A DNA stretch of 64,000 nt from Tricholoma matsutake (lineage: Eukaryota > Basidiomycota > Agaricomycetes > Agaricales > Tricholomataceae), in NCBI GenBank assembly GCA_026075535.2, contig AP026541.1:3162001-3226000 (forward strand), in the 5' to 3' direction. Positions 1 to 11,849 of this stretch are shown here, one piece after another. Every line of letters begins with the position of its first letter. Position 1 is the first letter of the stretch. The notes beneath the pieces are model-generated. The model was not told where the DNA came from, ran no database searches, and was given only the letters and a program-made list of their open reading frames with translations. The position numbers were made by a program, and so were the translations under genes.

Positions 1-1939
1 TGCCCGTCACAAAGTCAGAACTGTTGGCTTCTACATGAAAATGACGCAAATTGTCAGCAAAGGTAAGAATGGGAGTGGAAGTGACCATCTCCTTAAGCTT
101 TTCGAATGCCTCCTGTTGTGCATTATCCCACCTCCATGCCTCCTTTCCTGTCAAGTCGAACAGCGGTCGTGCATGATGTGAGAAATCCTTGATAAAACGC
201 CGATAAAAATTGATGAAGCCCAGGAAAGACTGCACCTCCTTCTTGTTCGTGGGCGTAGGCCAAGCTGTGACCCCATTTACCTTGATAGGATCCATCTCCA
301 CTTGACCCTCCGAGATAATCAGGCCGAGGTACTCGATCTTGGTCCTTTCGAACTCGCATTTGTCCTGACGAAGGTAGAGTTTGTACTGTCGAAGTCGCTC
401 TAGGACGAGGCGCGTGATGCGACGGTGCTCTTCAACCGTGCGAGTGAAGATGAGGATGTCGTCGAGATAGATGCAGACAACGCCTTCAAGGATGAGGTCA
501 TGGAAGATGTCGTTCATCATGGTCTGAAAGGTGGCAGGGCTATTAGTAAGGCCAAAGAACATGACAAGCGGTTCAAAAAGACCACGGTTGGTACGAAAGG
601 CTGCCTTCCACTCATCTCCCTCCTTTATCCTCACATTATTATAGCCCCAACGGACATCGAGCTTGGTGAAGTATCGGGCTCCACGGAGCTGGTTTACGAG
701 TTCGGAGATGAGGGGTAGTGGGTAGCGATTTTTGACCGTGATGTTGTTGAGTCTTCTGTAGTCTTGAACCGGTCGAAGTGAGCCATCCTTCTTCTTGACA
801 AAGAAAAAGGGAGAGGCCATGGGTGACTTCGATGGTCGAATACGTCCAGAGGCCAGGTGCTCGTCGATGAACTGGTCAAGCTGCCGTTGTTCCTCCGGAG
901 AGAGAGGATAGACCTTGCAGGATGAAGGGGTTGCGCCGGGGGTGAGTTCGATCGCGTGATCCCATGGCTTATGTGCAGGAAGAGAGTCGAATGACTCCTT
1001 GGAGAACACGTCTTCAAACTCATGGAGATGAGGGAGTAAGGAGTTAGTAGAGGATTTAGCAGCATTGTTTTTGTGGAAGGCCTCGGCGAGGCGTTGGGAT
1101 ATGTTCGATGTGGCACACACCTCATGCGATGAGCGAATCGCAGTGTAGAAGATCCGATCACCCTCCTCCACTTCCTCTGGGTCCTCATCATCATCATCTG
1201 AGTCCGGCATTAGATCAGGAACCCCTTCCAATTCCACTTCAGGTATAGGCAGGGGTCCAGCACGACACTTCTGAGTTCGTCGTATTGCCGCCTTCTGTCC
1301 ACGACGTTCTTGCCTGGCTTCTGTGAAACACGTCCGACAGCGGGATGGACATCGGCTCATGGTAACCTCCCCAGTGCGCCAGTCGACCTCTGGGTTATGG
1401 TCTCGAAGCCATGGATATCCCAAAATCGCCTTTTGCTTTCCTAATTGAGTGACAGCAAAAAGGGCACGCTCACTATGATCTTTGTAACGGAGAACCAGGT
1501 CTGCAACCTCTCGGATGGCACCAGCTTCATTTGGGGATCCATCCACATTATATACAGGTATCGGACGTGAGAGTGAGCGAGTATTTAGACGATGTTGTTG
1601 TACCAGATGGGAATCGATGAAGAGACCAGTCGCACCAGAGTCCAGGAGCACAGAGACACCGAGTATCTGTCCAGTGTCGGTCGTCTGCAGTTCGATGGCT
1701 AGGTTTAAGGAATGTGCAGAGGGAGTGGATGCCACAATATACTTGCGTGGTAGTTTACGCTCCCATGATTTAATTTTGGGACGTGGAGTAGAAGGAGAGA
1801 TGGGGAGAGCAGGTACGTCTTTAGCCAACTTCGAAGGGTCAGAGAGGGGAGCAGTCACAGAAATGGATTCATTCTCCAGGGATTCAACTGACAAGACTTC
1901 AAAGCGGTTATGGACAGGCAGTGAGGGTGTACAATTCAC
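1..1939 (-). CDS. Ty3/gypsy Pol polyprotein, family G1 (5' part; runs off the window)
   Basis: Retrotransposon polyprotein carrying aspartic protease, reverse transcriptase and the start of RNase H. Reading from 1939 down, the frame holds a retropepsin site LLDSGATGLF (about 1610-1650), the RT palm motif YLDDILIF (about 460-480) and the RNase H start at the window edge (HFHVEANSSDF, about 10-40). I followed the frame in segments and met no stop, so this is the least damaged pol of the family here. It begins in the -1 frame relative to gag: GTG at 1939-1937 overlaps the gag TGA at 1938-1936, and the frame is open further upstream, so expression by frameshifting is more likely than a new start. 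Integrase and chromodomain should lie left of the window. Confidence 0.88.
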   Translation of the reverse strand, partial: MNCTPSLPVHNRFEVLSVESLENESISVTAPLSDPSKLAKDVPALPISPSTPRPKIKSWERKLPRKYIVASTPSAHSLNLAIELQTTDTGQILGVSVLLDSGATGLFIDSHLVQQHRLNTRSLSRPIPVYNVDGSPNEAGAIREVADLVLRYKDHSERALFAVTQLGKQKAILGYPWLRDHNPEVDWRTGEVTMSRCPSRCRTCFTEARQERRGQKAAIRRTQKCRAGPLPIPEVELEGVPDLMPDSDDDDEDPEEVEEGDRIFYTAIRSSHEVCATSNISQRLAEAFHKNNAAKSSTNSLLPHLHEFEDVFSKESFDSLPAHKPWDHAIELTPGATPSSCKVYPLSPEEQRQLDQFIDEHLASGRIRPSKSPMASPFFFVKKKDGSLRPVQDYRRLNNITVKNRYPLPLISELVNQLRGARYFTKLDVRWGYNNVRIKEGDEWKAAFRTNRGLFEPLVMFFGLTNSPATFQTMMNDIFHDLILEGVVCIYLDDILIFTRTVEEHRRITRLVLERLRQYKLYLRQDKCEFERTKIEYLGLIISEGQVEMDPIKVNGVTAWPTPTNKKEVQSFLGFINFYRRFIKDFSHHARPLFDLTGKEAWRWDNAQQEAFEKLKEMVTSTPILTFADNLRHFHVEANSSDFVTG

Positions 1940-3061
1940 TCGCTGCGAATAGGAAAATCCTGCTCCTCTACAACTTCCAGCTTAACCTCCTCTGCAACTT
2001 GATCCTTCGCTTTCTCAACATCTACAAGTGCCAACAAATCTTGCAGGAGTTCGTCTCGTCCCTTGGGGGTGAGCATGCGGATATCCTGACGATGGGGACA
2101 CGCTCCAGCCCTGTGTCCAGGTTCCCCACAATGGTAGCAGAGATCCAACTTACGTGCACGGCTGCGGGCTGCATCAACATCCATTGGTACTGGGATATTG
2201 ACGGCTGGCGGCTGGTGTGGGAGTTTGACGAGCAGGAATGGGGTTAGGGCGGGGGAGGCTTCGATTGAAGGTGTAGGGTGTATGAGTGGTAGTTGGAGCA
2301 CGGAATGCAGCATTAAATGCCGCATTTGTGAGTCAGTTCTCGTCACAGAGTGAAGCAGCTTCATACCAAGCAAGGATATCATCGTCCGCTGGGTGCCCTT
2401 CCAACATCTGTGCAATCTGGTCCTGAATTTCTCGGTTGAGCCCCCGTCGGAACTTCACCACTACTGGTAACCCACTCCCATACCCTGCCATGTCCACCAA
2501 ATCCTTGAACTCATCGACATAGTCGTCCACGGATCGACGTCCCTGGTGGTAAGTGTATGACTCAAGTCGTGTCACTGCTCGGTGGCATTCATTGAGGGGG
2601 CAGAAGTGGCGTATGAACTCAGCTCGAAAGTCACCCCAAGTGGAGAAAGGTAGAGAACCGAGTTCTTTAGTTTGACGTAGGATACGGACCACATAGAGAT
2701 AGGCGCGTTCAGATTTCATGTATGTGAAGGCCCAATAAATTTTTGCAGCCTCATCGACGAATTGATGCGACTGGAGACTAATGTATAACTCACAGGAATT
2801 AAGGAATGCACGTCCCTGGGCACGTGCACCATTAAATTCGGCGGGGGGGGACGGTTTGATCTGGGCACGTTCCTTAGTGGACGCGTTTGGCAAAACGTCG
2901 TTGTTGGGTGCGCTTGGAGTTGTGAAGGGGGAACTATTAGTCGTAGGGTTAGCCTGGAGGGTCCTAACGAAGTTTTCAATCGTAGATTTAAGCGAGTCAA
3001 TTTGCGCGCGCATTCCGGAAACGTCGCTTTCAAGCGCGTCGAAGCGTTCTGATGCGTCCAT
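1936..3061 (-). pseudogene. Ty3/gypsy Gag, family G1 (one stop and one 7-bp insertion)
   Basis: Capsid/nucleocapsid polyprotein of the minus-strand G1 element. It starts MDASERFDALESD at 3061, with a coiled-coil-like N-terminus, followed by a retrotransposon-gag domain and a CX2CX4HX4C zinc knuckle (CYHCGEPGHRAGAC, about 2080-2125). Compared with the intact copy at 11850-12968, the codon at 2335-2333 is TGA where that copy has CGA. A 7-bp insertion near 2200-2212 (GGCGGCT type) shifts the frame between the capsid part and the zinc knuckle. The slippery-type heptamer GGATTTT is kept just before the gag stop. The element could move only if Gag were supplied by another copy. Confidence 0.88.
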
Positions 3062-3227
3062 GTTGCTAGGGAGCGCGTTTGGCGAAAATGGCGGCGCGAT
3101 AAAGGCGAGAGTATCTGGAACGGTGTGTAGGGACTCTGTGGAGCTTTGGGAAGCGTCGTCCAGTCCGTACCTGCCTATTTTGGGCAGCGCGTTCGCGATT
3201 TTCGGGCCTTAGGGGAGAGTTTTCTAC

Positions 3228-3653
3228 TATAAGGGCAACCTAAGCCTCTAGCAAAGGGAAATCCGAAGTTAAAATTATACTACATAATACAGGCATTGGG
3301 GGCACACCTAGCAAAGGGAAATCTGAAGAGAAAACTCTAAGGATCCCCTTGCTGATGCCCAGTATATGTGAAGACGACAAAAATCAAATATAACCTAAAA
3401 ATAGAAAAAGGCGGAGATAGGTGGATCAAGGCCGCCGAAACACATCATACCAAGGGGTATGTGTCGGAAGGGGTACTCCGCCTCTAAATATAAAAGTGTC
3501 AACATATACAAACATGATAGCAAGGGAAAATTAGTAATAAAATCCGGAAAAATCATAGAAAATGAAGAATAGAAGGAAATGAGGTGGGGAAAAATATGGG
3601 ACGAACATAAAAAATAGGAAAAACACACAGGGCACCCCCTTAGTCCCCTTACA
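3228..3653 (-). repeat. 5' LTR of minus-strand G1 gypsy element
   Basis: This LTR is 426 bp and on the minus strand runs TGTAAGGGGACT...CCCTTATA, the same ends as the G1 LTRs at 8549, 11258, 14338, 17639 and 39553. The ends are TG...TA rather than TG...CA. A TTATATTT-like A/T-rich stretch and an internal 18-21-bp direct repeat (CGGATTTCCCTTTGCTAG, twice) are present. The ends are fixed by the nested copy, whose LTRs are flanked by a perfect GGATC duplication. The leader 3062-3227 separates it from gag. Confidence 0.9.
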
Positions 3654-3696
3654 TCCACCTCCATGGCCTTCTTTTCAATAATTTGCACACAATGGC

Positions 3697-4042
3697 TGTT
3701 GGAATTGCACCGTGAGTCCATAACGCTTTTGATGTGTTTGATGCATGTGCTATTTTTAGCATTCCCTTTGATCTGTGTGGTCGGTTCATGTTTAAGTTTC
3801 CCCTTGTCTCTTTTCCTTTGACACACATCCTTTTGTTATGCATTACACGTATATATATCTTCAGTAGTTTACTTTATCACCTCAGTCACTTATCCAGAGA
3901 CTGAGGTGAGCTATATTTACCATACATATTTCTTGACGCGTACTTACTCTACTACAACAGTTGTTTATACTAGGTATAGTACGGATTAATAAAGTCACTT
4001 ATCCAGAGACTGAGTTGTTTATACTAGGATTCACTTTCTACA
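3697..4042 (+). repeat. 5' LTR of copia element A
   Basis: This stretch is 346 bp from TGTTGGAATT to TTTCTACA and is directly followed by a copia-type primer site. It aligns by eye with the LTR of copia D (55562-55951), including the start TGTTG and a downstream hairpin. The stem CCTCAGTC/GACTGAGG lies at 3880-3887 and 3899-3906, and a second, partial copy of the hairpin lies near 3992-4015. No intact 3' LTR is present because the element is cut at 8548. Between it and the G1 LTR lie 43 bp (3654-3696) of unassigned sequence. Confidence 0.75.
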
Positions 4043-4053
4043 GGTTATGGGCC
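4043..4053 (+). other. Primer-binding site (half-tRNA-iMet type), copia A
   Basis: GGTTATGGGCC directly after the LTR. It resembles the sequence after the Drosophila copia LTR, which matches the anticodon arm of initiator tRNA-Met rather than the tRNA 3' end. The same word follows the LTRs of copia B, C and D in this window. The leader 4054-4253 holds no gene. Confidence 0.7.
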
Positions 4054-4253
4054 ATTCTTGTCGTCTTTGAACAATGGGAGAAAGTATCCTAGCCACTCAA
4101 TGTTCTGCTTCATCATACCTTCTGATCCGTTTCCCCGATTGTTTTTTTATCTCGGATCAATTCCTTTGTCTTTCACGGACCCGGCTGCTCTATCATTGCG
4201 TCTCTCTCATCTCCCTTTGCACACTCGTCATCCACTGACCTCAGTTTTCTATC

Positions 4254-7200
4254 ATGGGTACCGATACTGTTGATCCCCCATCCGTTTCCCCTATCAAACT
4301 TTCTGTGCAATATACTGGGGAGAAGCTCGACAAACTTAAATCAAATTACAAAGAATGGTGCAAGGAGATTATTATTGCTTTATCATTAAACGGCCTTTAT
4401 GAGTATGTTATGGGCGGAATACCTGAGCCCACTTCTACCGAACTCTGAGCGCTTGCCAACTGGAAGGCGAATTCCTGCCTTGCATATGCGTTTATCGCGT
4501 CCAGCATCTCTCTGTCTGAGCGTAAATTCCTGGACATTAAAGTAGGCCCTGATGCGAACTGGAAAATTCTCCAGGACCGTCACCAGAAGGAAGGCCCCGT
4601 TCAGCAGGTCCAGCTCTTACAACAAGCACTTTCCATCCAGTGTACAAAGGACACACCACTCCCCAAGATGGCAGAAAAGATTTGCACGTTAATTGAATGC
4701 GCTTTTGCCATGGGTGATATACAGGCCAATCTTCTTTGTTGCATCGCTCTCCTTAATTCCCTTAGTGATAATTTTCCACATGCTCACTCCATTATTTCAC
4801 AGGATATTGCCACTTCTTCCCTCTCAGCTCCATATGGCTCAAAGGATATCAAATTATTTCTGGAGAATGAACAATCACTACTTGAGAATGATCAGCGTGG
4901 TGGTTCCAAAAACCATGCCGCTTTTACCGCACAGTCCAAATCTTCCAAGCTCCCTAACACACCAATCTGCACCAACGCTAACTGTGGGAAACTTGGCCAC
5001 ATGAAACAATATTGCATTAAACCTGGCGGTGGTATGGCTGGGAAATCACTCGAGGAGTCGATCGCTGCTCGCAGGGCTGCCCGTGAGAAGAAATCCTTAC
5101 CAGCTGGCACTACGAAGGTTCCTATTACCGTGAAGGACATTAATGGTCGTGCCTTCACTGTCATGGTCGACCCTGATATTCCTACCCCACCTGCACCGGA
5201 ATTTGCCGGGCTTGCTCATGACCCACTGCCTTTAGACCCTTCGGACGTGCTGGAATATGAAGGATGGGTTGCTGTGGAGGAGGAGCTCACCACTACAGTG
5301 GACTGGAAACACCATACATCACCCATCCCTGACAATGTGTTCACCGTGGAACCCCTTTCACAGACTTGTCGCTCATGCATCACCTTAGATGCTCTCCCCT
5401 TTATTATTGACTCTGGGGCTACAGTACATATATCCCCTGACAAGTCTGACTTCCTCACCTTATGACCCATTTCACCTCGCTCTGTCAGAGGTATCGGTGG
5501 TTCATCTATTGATGCTGTCAGTGTTGGTGATATACAGCTAAGAATAGCCTGGGGCACATCAATTATTTTATGTAATGCCCTCTACATCCCAAAATCGGCA
5601 GTTCGGCTGATCTCAGTGGGCACGCTGGCCGACGACTCTAACGCTGTCGCACATTTTGACAGTAACACATGCTGGTTCACTGATAAATCCTCCGGGGCCT
5701 TCATAGCTCATGGATTGCGCATATCTAGAAAGCTTTACATGCTCAACATTGCATCAGCCCAGGCTGATCACGTGCTAATGGTTCACAATACCCCTACTCT
5801 CGAGACATGGCATCGTCGTCTGGGTCACGCAAATTACCAGGCACTCTGGGATATGGCCAAGGAGGGCGCTTTCACTGGTGCGCCGCTCACTTTATTGCAA
5901 AAATTACCTAAATGCGATTCCTGTGTCCTTGGCAAGCAGACCAAGTCTCCAGTCCTCAAGAAACATCAGGAGGGACCAGGCCATAAGGCGACAAGGAAGC
6001 TGGAAAAGGTGTGGGTGGATCTATCTGGACCACATTCAGTAACGTTGCGTGCGGGGAACCATTATATCATGGATATAGTAGACGACTACACCTCATTCCC
6101 ATGGTCTATACCATTGCAAAATAAAGATGATGCTTTCATGGAACTTAAAGCTTGGGAACTTGCCCAGGAGAATGAAACTGGCCTCAAAGTTGGGACCTAT
6201 ATCACCGATAACGGTGAACTTAAATCGCACGAAATGAAGGAGTGGTTGAAGACTCGTGGTATTGATCAGTGTTTCACGGCACCTCACACCTCGGCTCACA
6301 TAGGCTGTGTTGAGCGAATGCATAGGACACTTATGGCTAAAGCGCGCACTATGCGAATATATGCTGGTCTGCCAGCTTATTTGTGGGACGAGTTCTACCT
6401 CACAGCTGCCCACTTGCACGCCAAGACTACAACCCGTTCACTAGCAAGCCTAACACCTTGGGAATTATGGTACGAGAGAAAACCTGATTATTCTTATCTT
6501 CGGGAGATAGGTTGCAGGGCTTTTGTGCTTATCCCAGGAAAGGATAATCCCAAGATACTTGAACGATCCATCGAATGCGTCTTGATAGGCTACGACCCAA
6601 AATCAAAAGCATATCGCTGTTATAACCGCGCAATGCGTAAGGTTCATATTTCATATCATGTCTGCTTTCTTGAGAGCCATGAAGGCTATTCACCACCTTC
6701 AATCGATGAATTAGGAGAGGATGATAATATTGGGTCCAGTGGTAGTCTACCCACATTCCTTGGTCCTATTTTACAGCAAGACAATGATGTTGAGTCTTCT
6801 CATGAATTCACTCTCCCTGATGCGCCCTCTAATAGTTTCACAACACCGCCACTGCCACCCGTCGCCCAGCCTATTCGTCGATCTACCCATGTTTTAATAC
6901 CCACAGACAAACACCCCAATGGTGACCCTGCTATTACTAGAACAGTGGCTGCAGTGCAAGAATCATTGGAGAGCGCTGCGCGTGTAAAGGAGGCGCGGCG
7001 GGAGCGTCGGGCTGCTATTGTGGCTGCACGATTGGATCACATTACAGATCAATCCTCTGATCATGATTGTGATGTCATGGAAGAACTCCAACAATCATTT
7101 CATAATCTTGATTTGGGCGATCAAGCGCATCAATTTCAGGCCCTGATCTCGGAAATGGTAGATTTTGATCCAGAGTCACTTCAATTTGAGGATGAGCCGA

Positions 7201-8548
7201 AAACATGGGATGAAGCCAGAAGATCTGTTGATGCAACGCGATGGGAGCATGGATATCTGGAGGAATTGAACTCATTGAAAGAAATGGGGGTATACAAACT
7301 AATACCTAGGTCAGAGGTTCCACTAGGGAAACATATTAGGCGTGGGAGACCGATTTTCCACATTAAGTGCAATGAGGTGGGTACCCCTATTAGATGGAAG
7401 GTACACCTAGTCTTCAGAGGAAATGAACAAATTTATGGCAGGGACTACACCAAAACTACCTCACCGACTGCATGCATGGAATCATGGTGGATTCTCTTAC
7501 ACATAGCCGCCTCACTTGGCTGGGATGCACAACAGGTCGACATAAAGATGGCCTTTCTTTATGGCTTACTTCCAGACGATGAAATTCAATATATGCAGCA
7601 GCCTGCTGGTTTCAAGGAGCAGGGCAAGGAGGACTGGGTTTGGCAACTACAGCGCAGCTTATATGGTATGAAACAGAGTGGGTGCATTTGGAATCAGACC
7701 CTTAATGCACAGATGCTAAATTGGGGATTCACCCGCCTCTCATGCGAGTCCTGTATCTATTACCGTAAAACTGACACTGGCACAATTATCGCTGCTGTCC
7801 ATGTCGACGACTATCTAACCATCGCCGACTCCAAGGACGAAAACGAGCACTTCAAGAACCAGATGCGCAAAGTATGGACTATCTCAGAATTGGGGATGGC
7901 ACGTTTTATTATGGGTATTGCTGTCTCATGGGACTGAGACATGCATACTGTTGCACTTTCACAGACCGCTCTTATTGACAAAATAGTGGAACAGTTTGGT
8001 CAGAGAGAAGCACACCCCGTTTCTGCCCCATTGGACCCTGGTTCGAAACTACGGTGCTCCAATCTGCAATGTATGTCCCAGGATGCCAGGAACGCCCTGG
8101 CCAAGCTTCCCTACCGCTCTCTTGTCGGATGCTTATTGTACTTGGCAATATCTACGTGTCCCGACATTTCTTATGCAGTACAACAGCTCTCTCAATACCT
8201 TGATTCATACTCCTTAGAACACTGGAGTGCTGCTATATGGCTAGTACGTTATCTAAAGGGAACTAGGGACTTCAAGCTTTATCTGGGCGGAAACCCCATT
8301 CTCCTGCACACCTATAGTGACTCCGACTGGGCTAATTGCCATGACACTCGTCGCAGCATTGGGGGATACATGTGCTCTCTTGGCTCAGGCGCAGTGTCTT
8401 GGGCAGCATGTAAACAGAAGGTAGTGGCAGCTTCCACCTGTGAAGCAGAATACATAGTGGCGTTTAAGACCGCAAAGGAATGCATCTGGTTGCATACGCT
8501 ACTACGTGCTATTGATTTTCATCAAAACTCGCCTACTACCATCCTCTG
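4254..8548 (+). pseudogene. Ty1/copia Gag-Pol polyprotein, element A (3'-truncated, three TGA stops)
   Basis: One frame (start 4254, MGTDTVDPPS) runs through gag and pol. It is interrupted only by TGA at 4446-4448, 5463-5465 and 7935-7937, each where Arg (CGA) fits the family. Order: gag with a CX4CX4HX4C knuckle (4968-5015); protease FIIDSGATVH (DSG at 5409-5417); integrase HHCC (H 5811, CxxC 5913-5924); integrase core with Asp near 6018, Asp near 6207 and Glu near 6312; RT with VHVDDY (Asp-Asp at 7806-7811); RNase H with SDSDWAN and STCEAEY (8310-8460). The frame ends inside RNase H, where a G1 LTR begins at 8549. The rest of the element was not found in the window. A gag-pol fusion in one frame is normal for copia. 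Confidence 0.92.
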
Positions 8549-8973
8549 TGTAAGGGGACTAGGGGGGTGCCCTGTGTGTTTTTCCTATTTTTTATGTTCA
8601 TCCTATATTTTTCCCCACCTCATTTCCTTCTATTCTTCATTTTCTATGATTTTTCCGGATTTTATTACTAATTTTCCCTTGCTATCATGTTTGTACATGT
8701 TGACACTTTTATATTTAGAGGCGGAGTACCCCTTCCGACACATACCCCTTGGTATGATGTCATTCGGCGGCCTTGATCCGCCTATCTCCGCCTTTTTCTA
8801 TTTTTAGGTTATATTTGATTTTTGTTGTCTTCACATATACTGGGCATCAGCAAGGGGATCCTTAGAGTTTTCTCTTCGGATTTCCCTTTGCTAGGTGTGT
8901 CCCCAATGCCTGTATTATGTAGTATAATTTTAACTTTGGATTTCCTTTGCTAGAGGCTTAGGTTGCCCTTATA
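8549..8973 (+). repeat. 5' LTR of outer G1 element
   Basis: This LTR is 425 bp, TGTAAGGGGACT...CCCTTATA. The leader 8974-9139 follows. The presumed self-priming site after the LTR reads AGAAAACGCT here, one mismatch from the AGAAAACTCT of the other copies. Confidence 0.9.
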
Positions 8974-9139
8974 GTAGAAAACGCTCCCCTAAGGCCCGAA
9001 AATCACGAACGCACTGCCCAAGATAGGCAGGTACGGACTGGATGACACTTCCCAAAGCTCCACAGAGTCCCTACACACCGTTCCAGATAATCTCGCCTTT
9101 ATTACGCTGCCATTTCCGCCAAACGCGCTCCCTAGCGAC

Positions 9140-10258
9140 ATGGACGCATCAGAATGCTTTGACGCACTTGAAAGCGACATTTCCGGAATGTGCACGCAAA
9201 TCGACTTGCTTAAATCTATGATTGAAAACTTCGTTAGGACCCTCCAGGCTAACCCTATGACCAATAGTTCCCCCTTTACGACTCCAAGTGCACCCAACAA
9301 CGACGTTTTGCCAAACGCGTCCACTAAGGAACGTGCCCAGATCAAACTGTCCCCCCCCGCCAAATTTAATGGTGCATGTGCGCAGGGACATGCATTCCTT
9401 AATTCCTGTGAGTTATACATTAGTCTCCAGTTGCATCAATTCGTCGATGAGGCTGCAAAAATTTATTGGGCCTTCACATACATGAAATCTGAATGTGCCT
9501 ATCTCTATGTGGACCGTATCCTACATCAAACTAAAGAACTTGGTTCTCTACCTTTCTCCACTTGCGGTGACTTTTGAGCTGAGTTCGTACGCCACTTCTG
9601 CCCCCTCAATGAACACCACTGAGCAGTGACATGACTTGAGTCATCTGCTTACCACCAGGGACATCGATCTGTGGACGACTATATCGATGAATTCAAGGAT
9701 TTGGTGGACATGGCAGGATATGGGAGTAGGTTACCAGTGGTGGTGAAGTTCTGACGGGGGCTCAACTGAGAAATTCAGGACCAGATTGCACAGATGTTGG
9801 AAGGGCGCCCAGCAGACGATGATATCCTTGCTTGATATGAAGCTGCTTCACTCTGTGACGAGAACCGACTCACAAATGCGGTGTTTAATGCTGCATTCCG
9901 TGCTCCAACTACCACTCATATGCCCTACACCTTCAATCAAAGCCTCCCCCGCCCTAACCCCATTCCTGTTCATCAAACTCCCACACCAGCCGTCAATGTC
10001 CCAGTACCAATAGATGTTGATGCAGCCCGCAGCCGTGCATGTAAGTTGGATCTCTGCTACCGTTGTGGGGAACCTGGACACAGGGCTGGAGTGTGTCCCC
10101 ATTGTCAGGATATCCGCATGCTCACCCCCGAGGGACAAGATGAACTCCTACAAGATTTGTTGGCGCTTGTAGATGTTGAGGAAGCGAAGGATCAAGTTGC
10201 AGAGGAGATTAAGTTGGAAGTTGTAGAGGAGCAGGATTTTCCTATTCGCAGCGAGTGA
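9140..10258 (+). pseudogene. Ty3/gypsy Gag, outer G1 element (decayed)
   Basis: Same protein as the intact Gag at 11850-12968, but with several stops. TGA at 9575-9577 replaces CGA. Further CGA to TGA changes lie near 9620, 9754 and 9768, and a TGG to TGA change lies near 9834. Many Arg codons have become Cys, His or Gln, as in CG to TG/CA decay. The zinc knuckle (CYRCGEPGHRAGVC, about 10057-10100) and the 3' overlap with pol, including GGATTTT, remain. It cannot give full-length Gag. Confidence 0.9.
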
Positions 10259-11257
10259 ATCGTATGCCCTCACTGCCTGTCCATAACCACTTTGAAGTCT
10301 TGTTAGTTGAATCCCCAGAGAATGAATCCATTTCTGTGACTGCTCCCCTCTCTGACCCTTCGAAGTTGGCTAAAGACGTACCTGCTCTCCCCATCTCTCC
10401 TTCTACTCCACATCCCAAAATTAAATTATGGGAGCGTAAACTACCATGCAAGTATATTGTGGCATCCACTCCCTCTGCACATTCCTTAAACCTAGCCATC
10501 GAACTGCAGATGACCAACACTGGACAGATACTCGGTGTCTCTGCACTCCTGGACTCTGGTGTGACTGGTCTCTTCATCGATTCCCATCTGGTACAACAAC
10601 ATTGCCTAAATACTCGCTCACTCTCATGTCCAATACCTGTATATAACGTGGATGGATCCCCAAATGAAGCTGGTGCCATCCAAGAGGTTGCAGACCTGGT
10701 TCTCCATTACAAAGATCATAGTGAGCATGCCCTTTTTGCTGTCACTCAATTAGGAAAGCAAAAGGTGATTTTGGGATATCCATGGCTTCAAGACCATAAC
10801 CCAGAGGTCGACTGGCATACCGGGGAGGTTACCATGAGCCAATGTCCATCCGGCTGTTGGATGTGTTTCACAGAAGCCAGGCAAGAATGTCGTGGACAGA
10901 AGGCGGCAATACGACATACTCAGAAGTGTCATGCTGGACCCCTGCCTATACCTGAAGTGGAATTGGAAGGGGTTCCTGATCTAATGCCAGACTTGGATGA
11001 TGATGATGAGGACCCAGAGGAAGTGGAGGAGGGTGATTGGATCTTCTACACTGCAATTCGTTCATCGCATGAGGTGTGTGCCACATCGCATGAGGTGTGT
11101 GCCACATCGAACATATCCCAATGCCTCGCCGAGGCCTTCCACAAAAACAATGCTGCTAAATCCTCTACTAACTCCTTACTCCCTCATCTCCATGAGTTTG
11201 AAGACGTGTTCTCCAAGGAGTCATTCGACTCTCTTCCTGCACGCAAGCCATGGGATC
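10255..11257 (+). pseudogene. Ty3/gypsy Pol, outer G1 element, 5' piece (protease region)
   Basis: The N-terminal third of pol, in the -1 frame relative to gag and open until the inner LTR begins at 11258. The protease motif is LLDSGVTGLF: the usual Ala after DSG is Val, a GCG to GTG change at a CpG. An acidic linker (DDDDEDPEEVEEG) follows. A 21-bp tandem duplication (CATGAGGTGTGTGCCACATCG type, 11064-11105) is absent from the copy at 1-1939. The reading continues at 14704. Confidence 0.88.
11253..11257. repeat. Target-site duplication of inner G1 element, left copy
   Basis: GGATC directly before the inner 5' LTR. The right copy is at 14704-14708. The uninterrupted sequence CATGGGATCACGCGATC can be read (reverse strand) in the minus-strand copy at about 940-970, which confirms the empty site. 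Confidence 0.95.
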
Positions 11258-11683
11258 TGTAAGGGGACTAAGGGGGTGCCCTGTGTGTTTTTCCTATTTT
11301 TTATGTTCGTCCCATATTTTTCCCCACCTCATTTCCTTCTATTCTTCATTTTCTATGATTTTTCCGGATTTTATTACTAATTTTCCCTTGCTATCATGTT
11401 TGTATATGTTGACACTTTTATATTTAGAGGCGGAGTACCCCTTCCGACACATACCCCTTGGTATGATGTCATTCAGCGGCCTTGATCCGCCTATCTCCGC
11501 CTTTTTCTATTTTTAGGTTATATTTGATTTTTGTTGTCTTCACATATACTGGGCATCAGCAAGGGGATCCTTAGAGTTTTCTCTTCGGATTTCCCTTTGC
11601 TAGGTGCGCCCCCAATGCCTGTATTATGTAGTATAATTTTAACTTCGGATTTCCCTTTGCTAGAGGCTTAGGTTGCCCTTATA
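11258..11683 (+). repeat. 5' LTR of inner G1 element
   Basis: This LTR is 426 bp, TGTAAGGGG...CCCTTATA. An 18-bp direct repeat CGGATTTCCCTTTGCTAG lies at 11586-11603 and 11646-11663. AGAGTTTTCT at 11573-11582 is the reverse complement of the sequence just after the LTR (11686-11695). Confidence 0.93.
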
Positions 11684-11685
11684 GT

Positions 11686-11695
11686 AGAAAACTCT
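11686..11695 (+). promoter_or_regulatory. Candidate self-priming primer site of G1 elements
   Basis: AGAAAACTCT begins two bases after the LTR and is exactly complementary to AGAGTTTTCT inside the LTR (11573-11582). No tRNA 3'-end complement (TGG...) follows the LTR. Self-priming by the transcript's own 5' end is known in the Tf1/sushi group of chromodomain gypsy elements. If that applies here, transcription would start near 11573. This is inference. Confidence 0.5.
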
Positions 11696-11849
11696 CCCCT
11701 AAGGCCCGAAAATCGCGAACGCGCTGCCCAAAATAGGCAGGTACGGACTGGACGACGCTTCCCAAAGCTCCACAGAGTCCCTACACACCGTTCCAGATAC
11801 TCTCGCCCTTATTGCGCCACCATTTTCGCCAAACGCGCTCCCTAGCGAC

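Noticed and set aside
1515..1952. Plus-strand 145-codon frame (also antisense at 10242-10679 and 12952-13287)
   Set aside because: It is the antisense shadow of the G1 protease region.
2781..3212. 143-codon frame antisense to gag, repeated in other G1 copies
   Set aside because: Its conservation is that of the gag sequence on the other strand.
4254..8548. In-frame TGA codons read as a changed genetic code or selenocysteine
   Set aside because: The host-like RPA34 gene ends in TGA, and every TGA in the elements sits where CGA is expected, so decay explains them.
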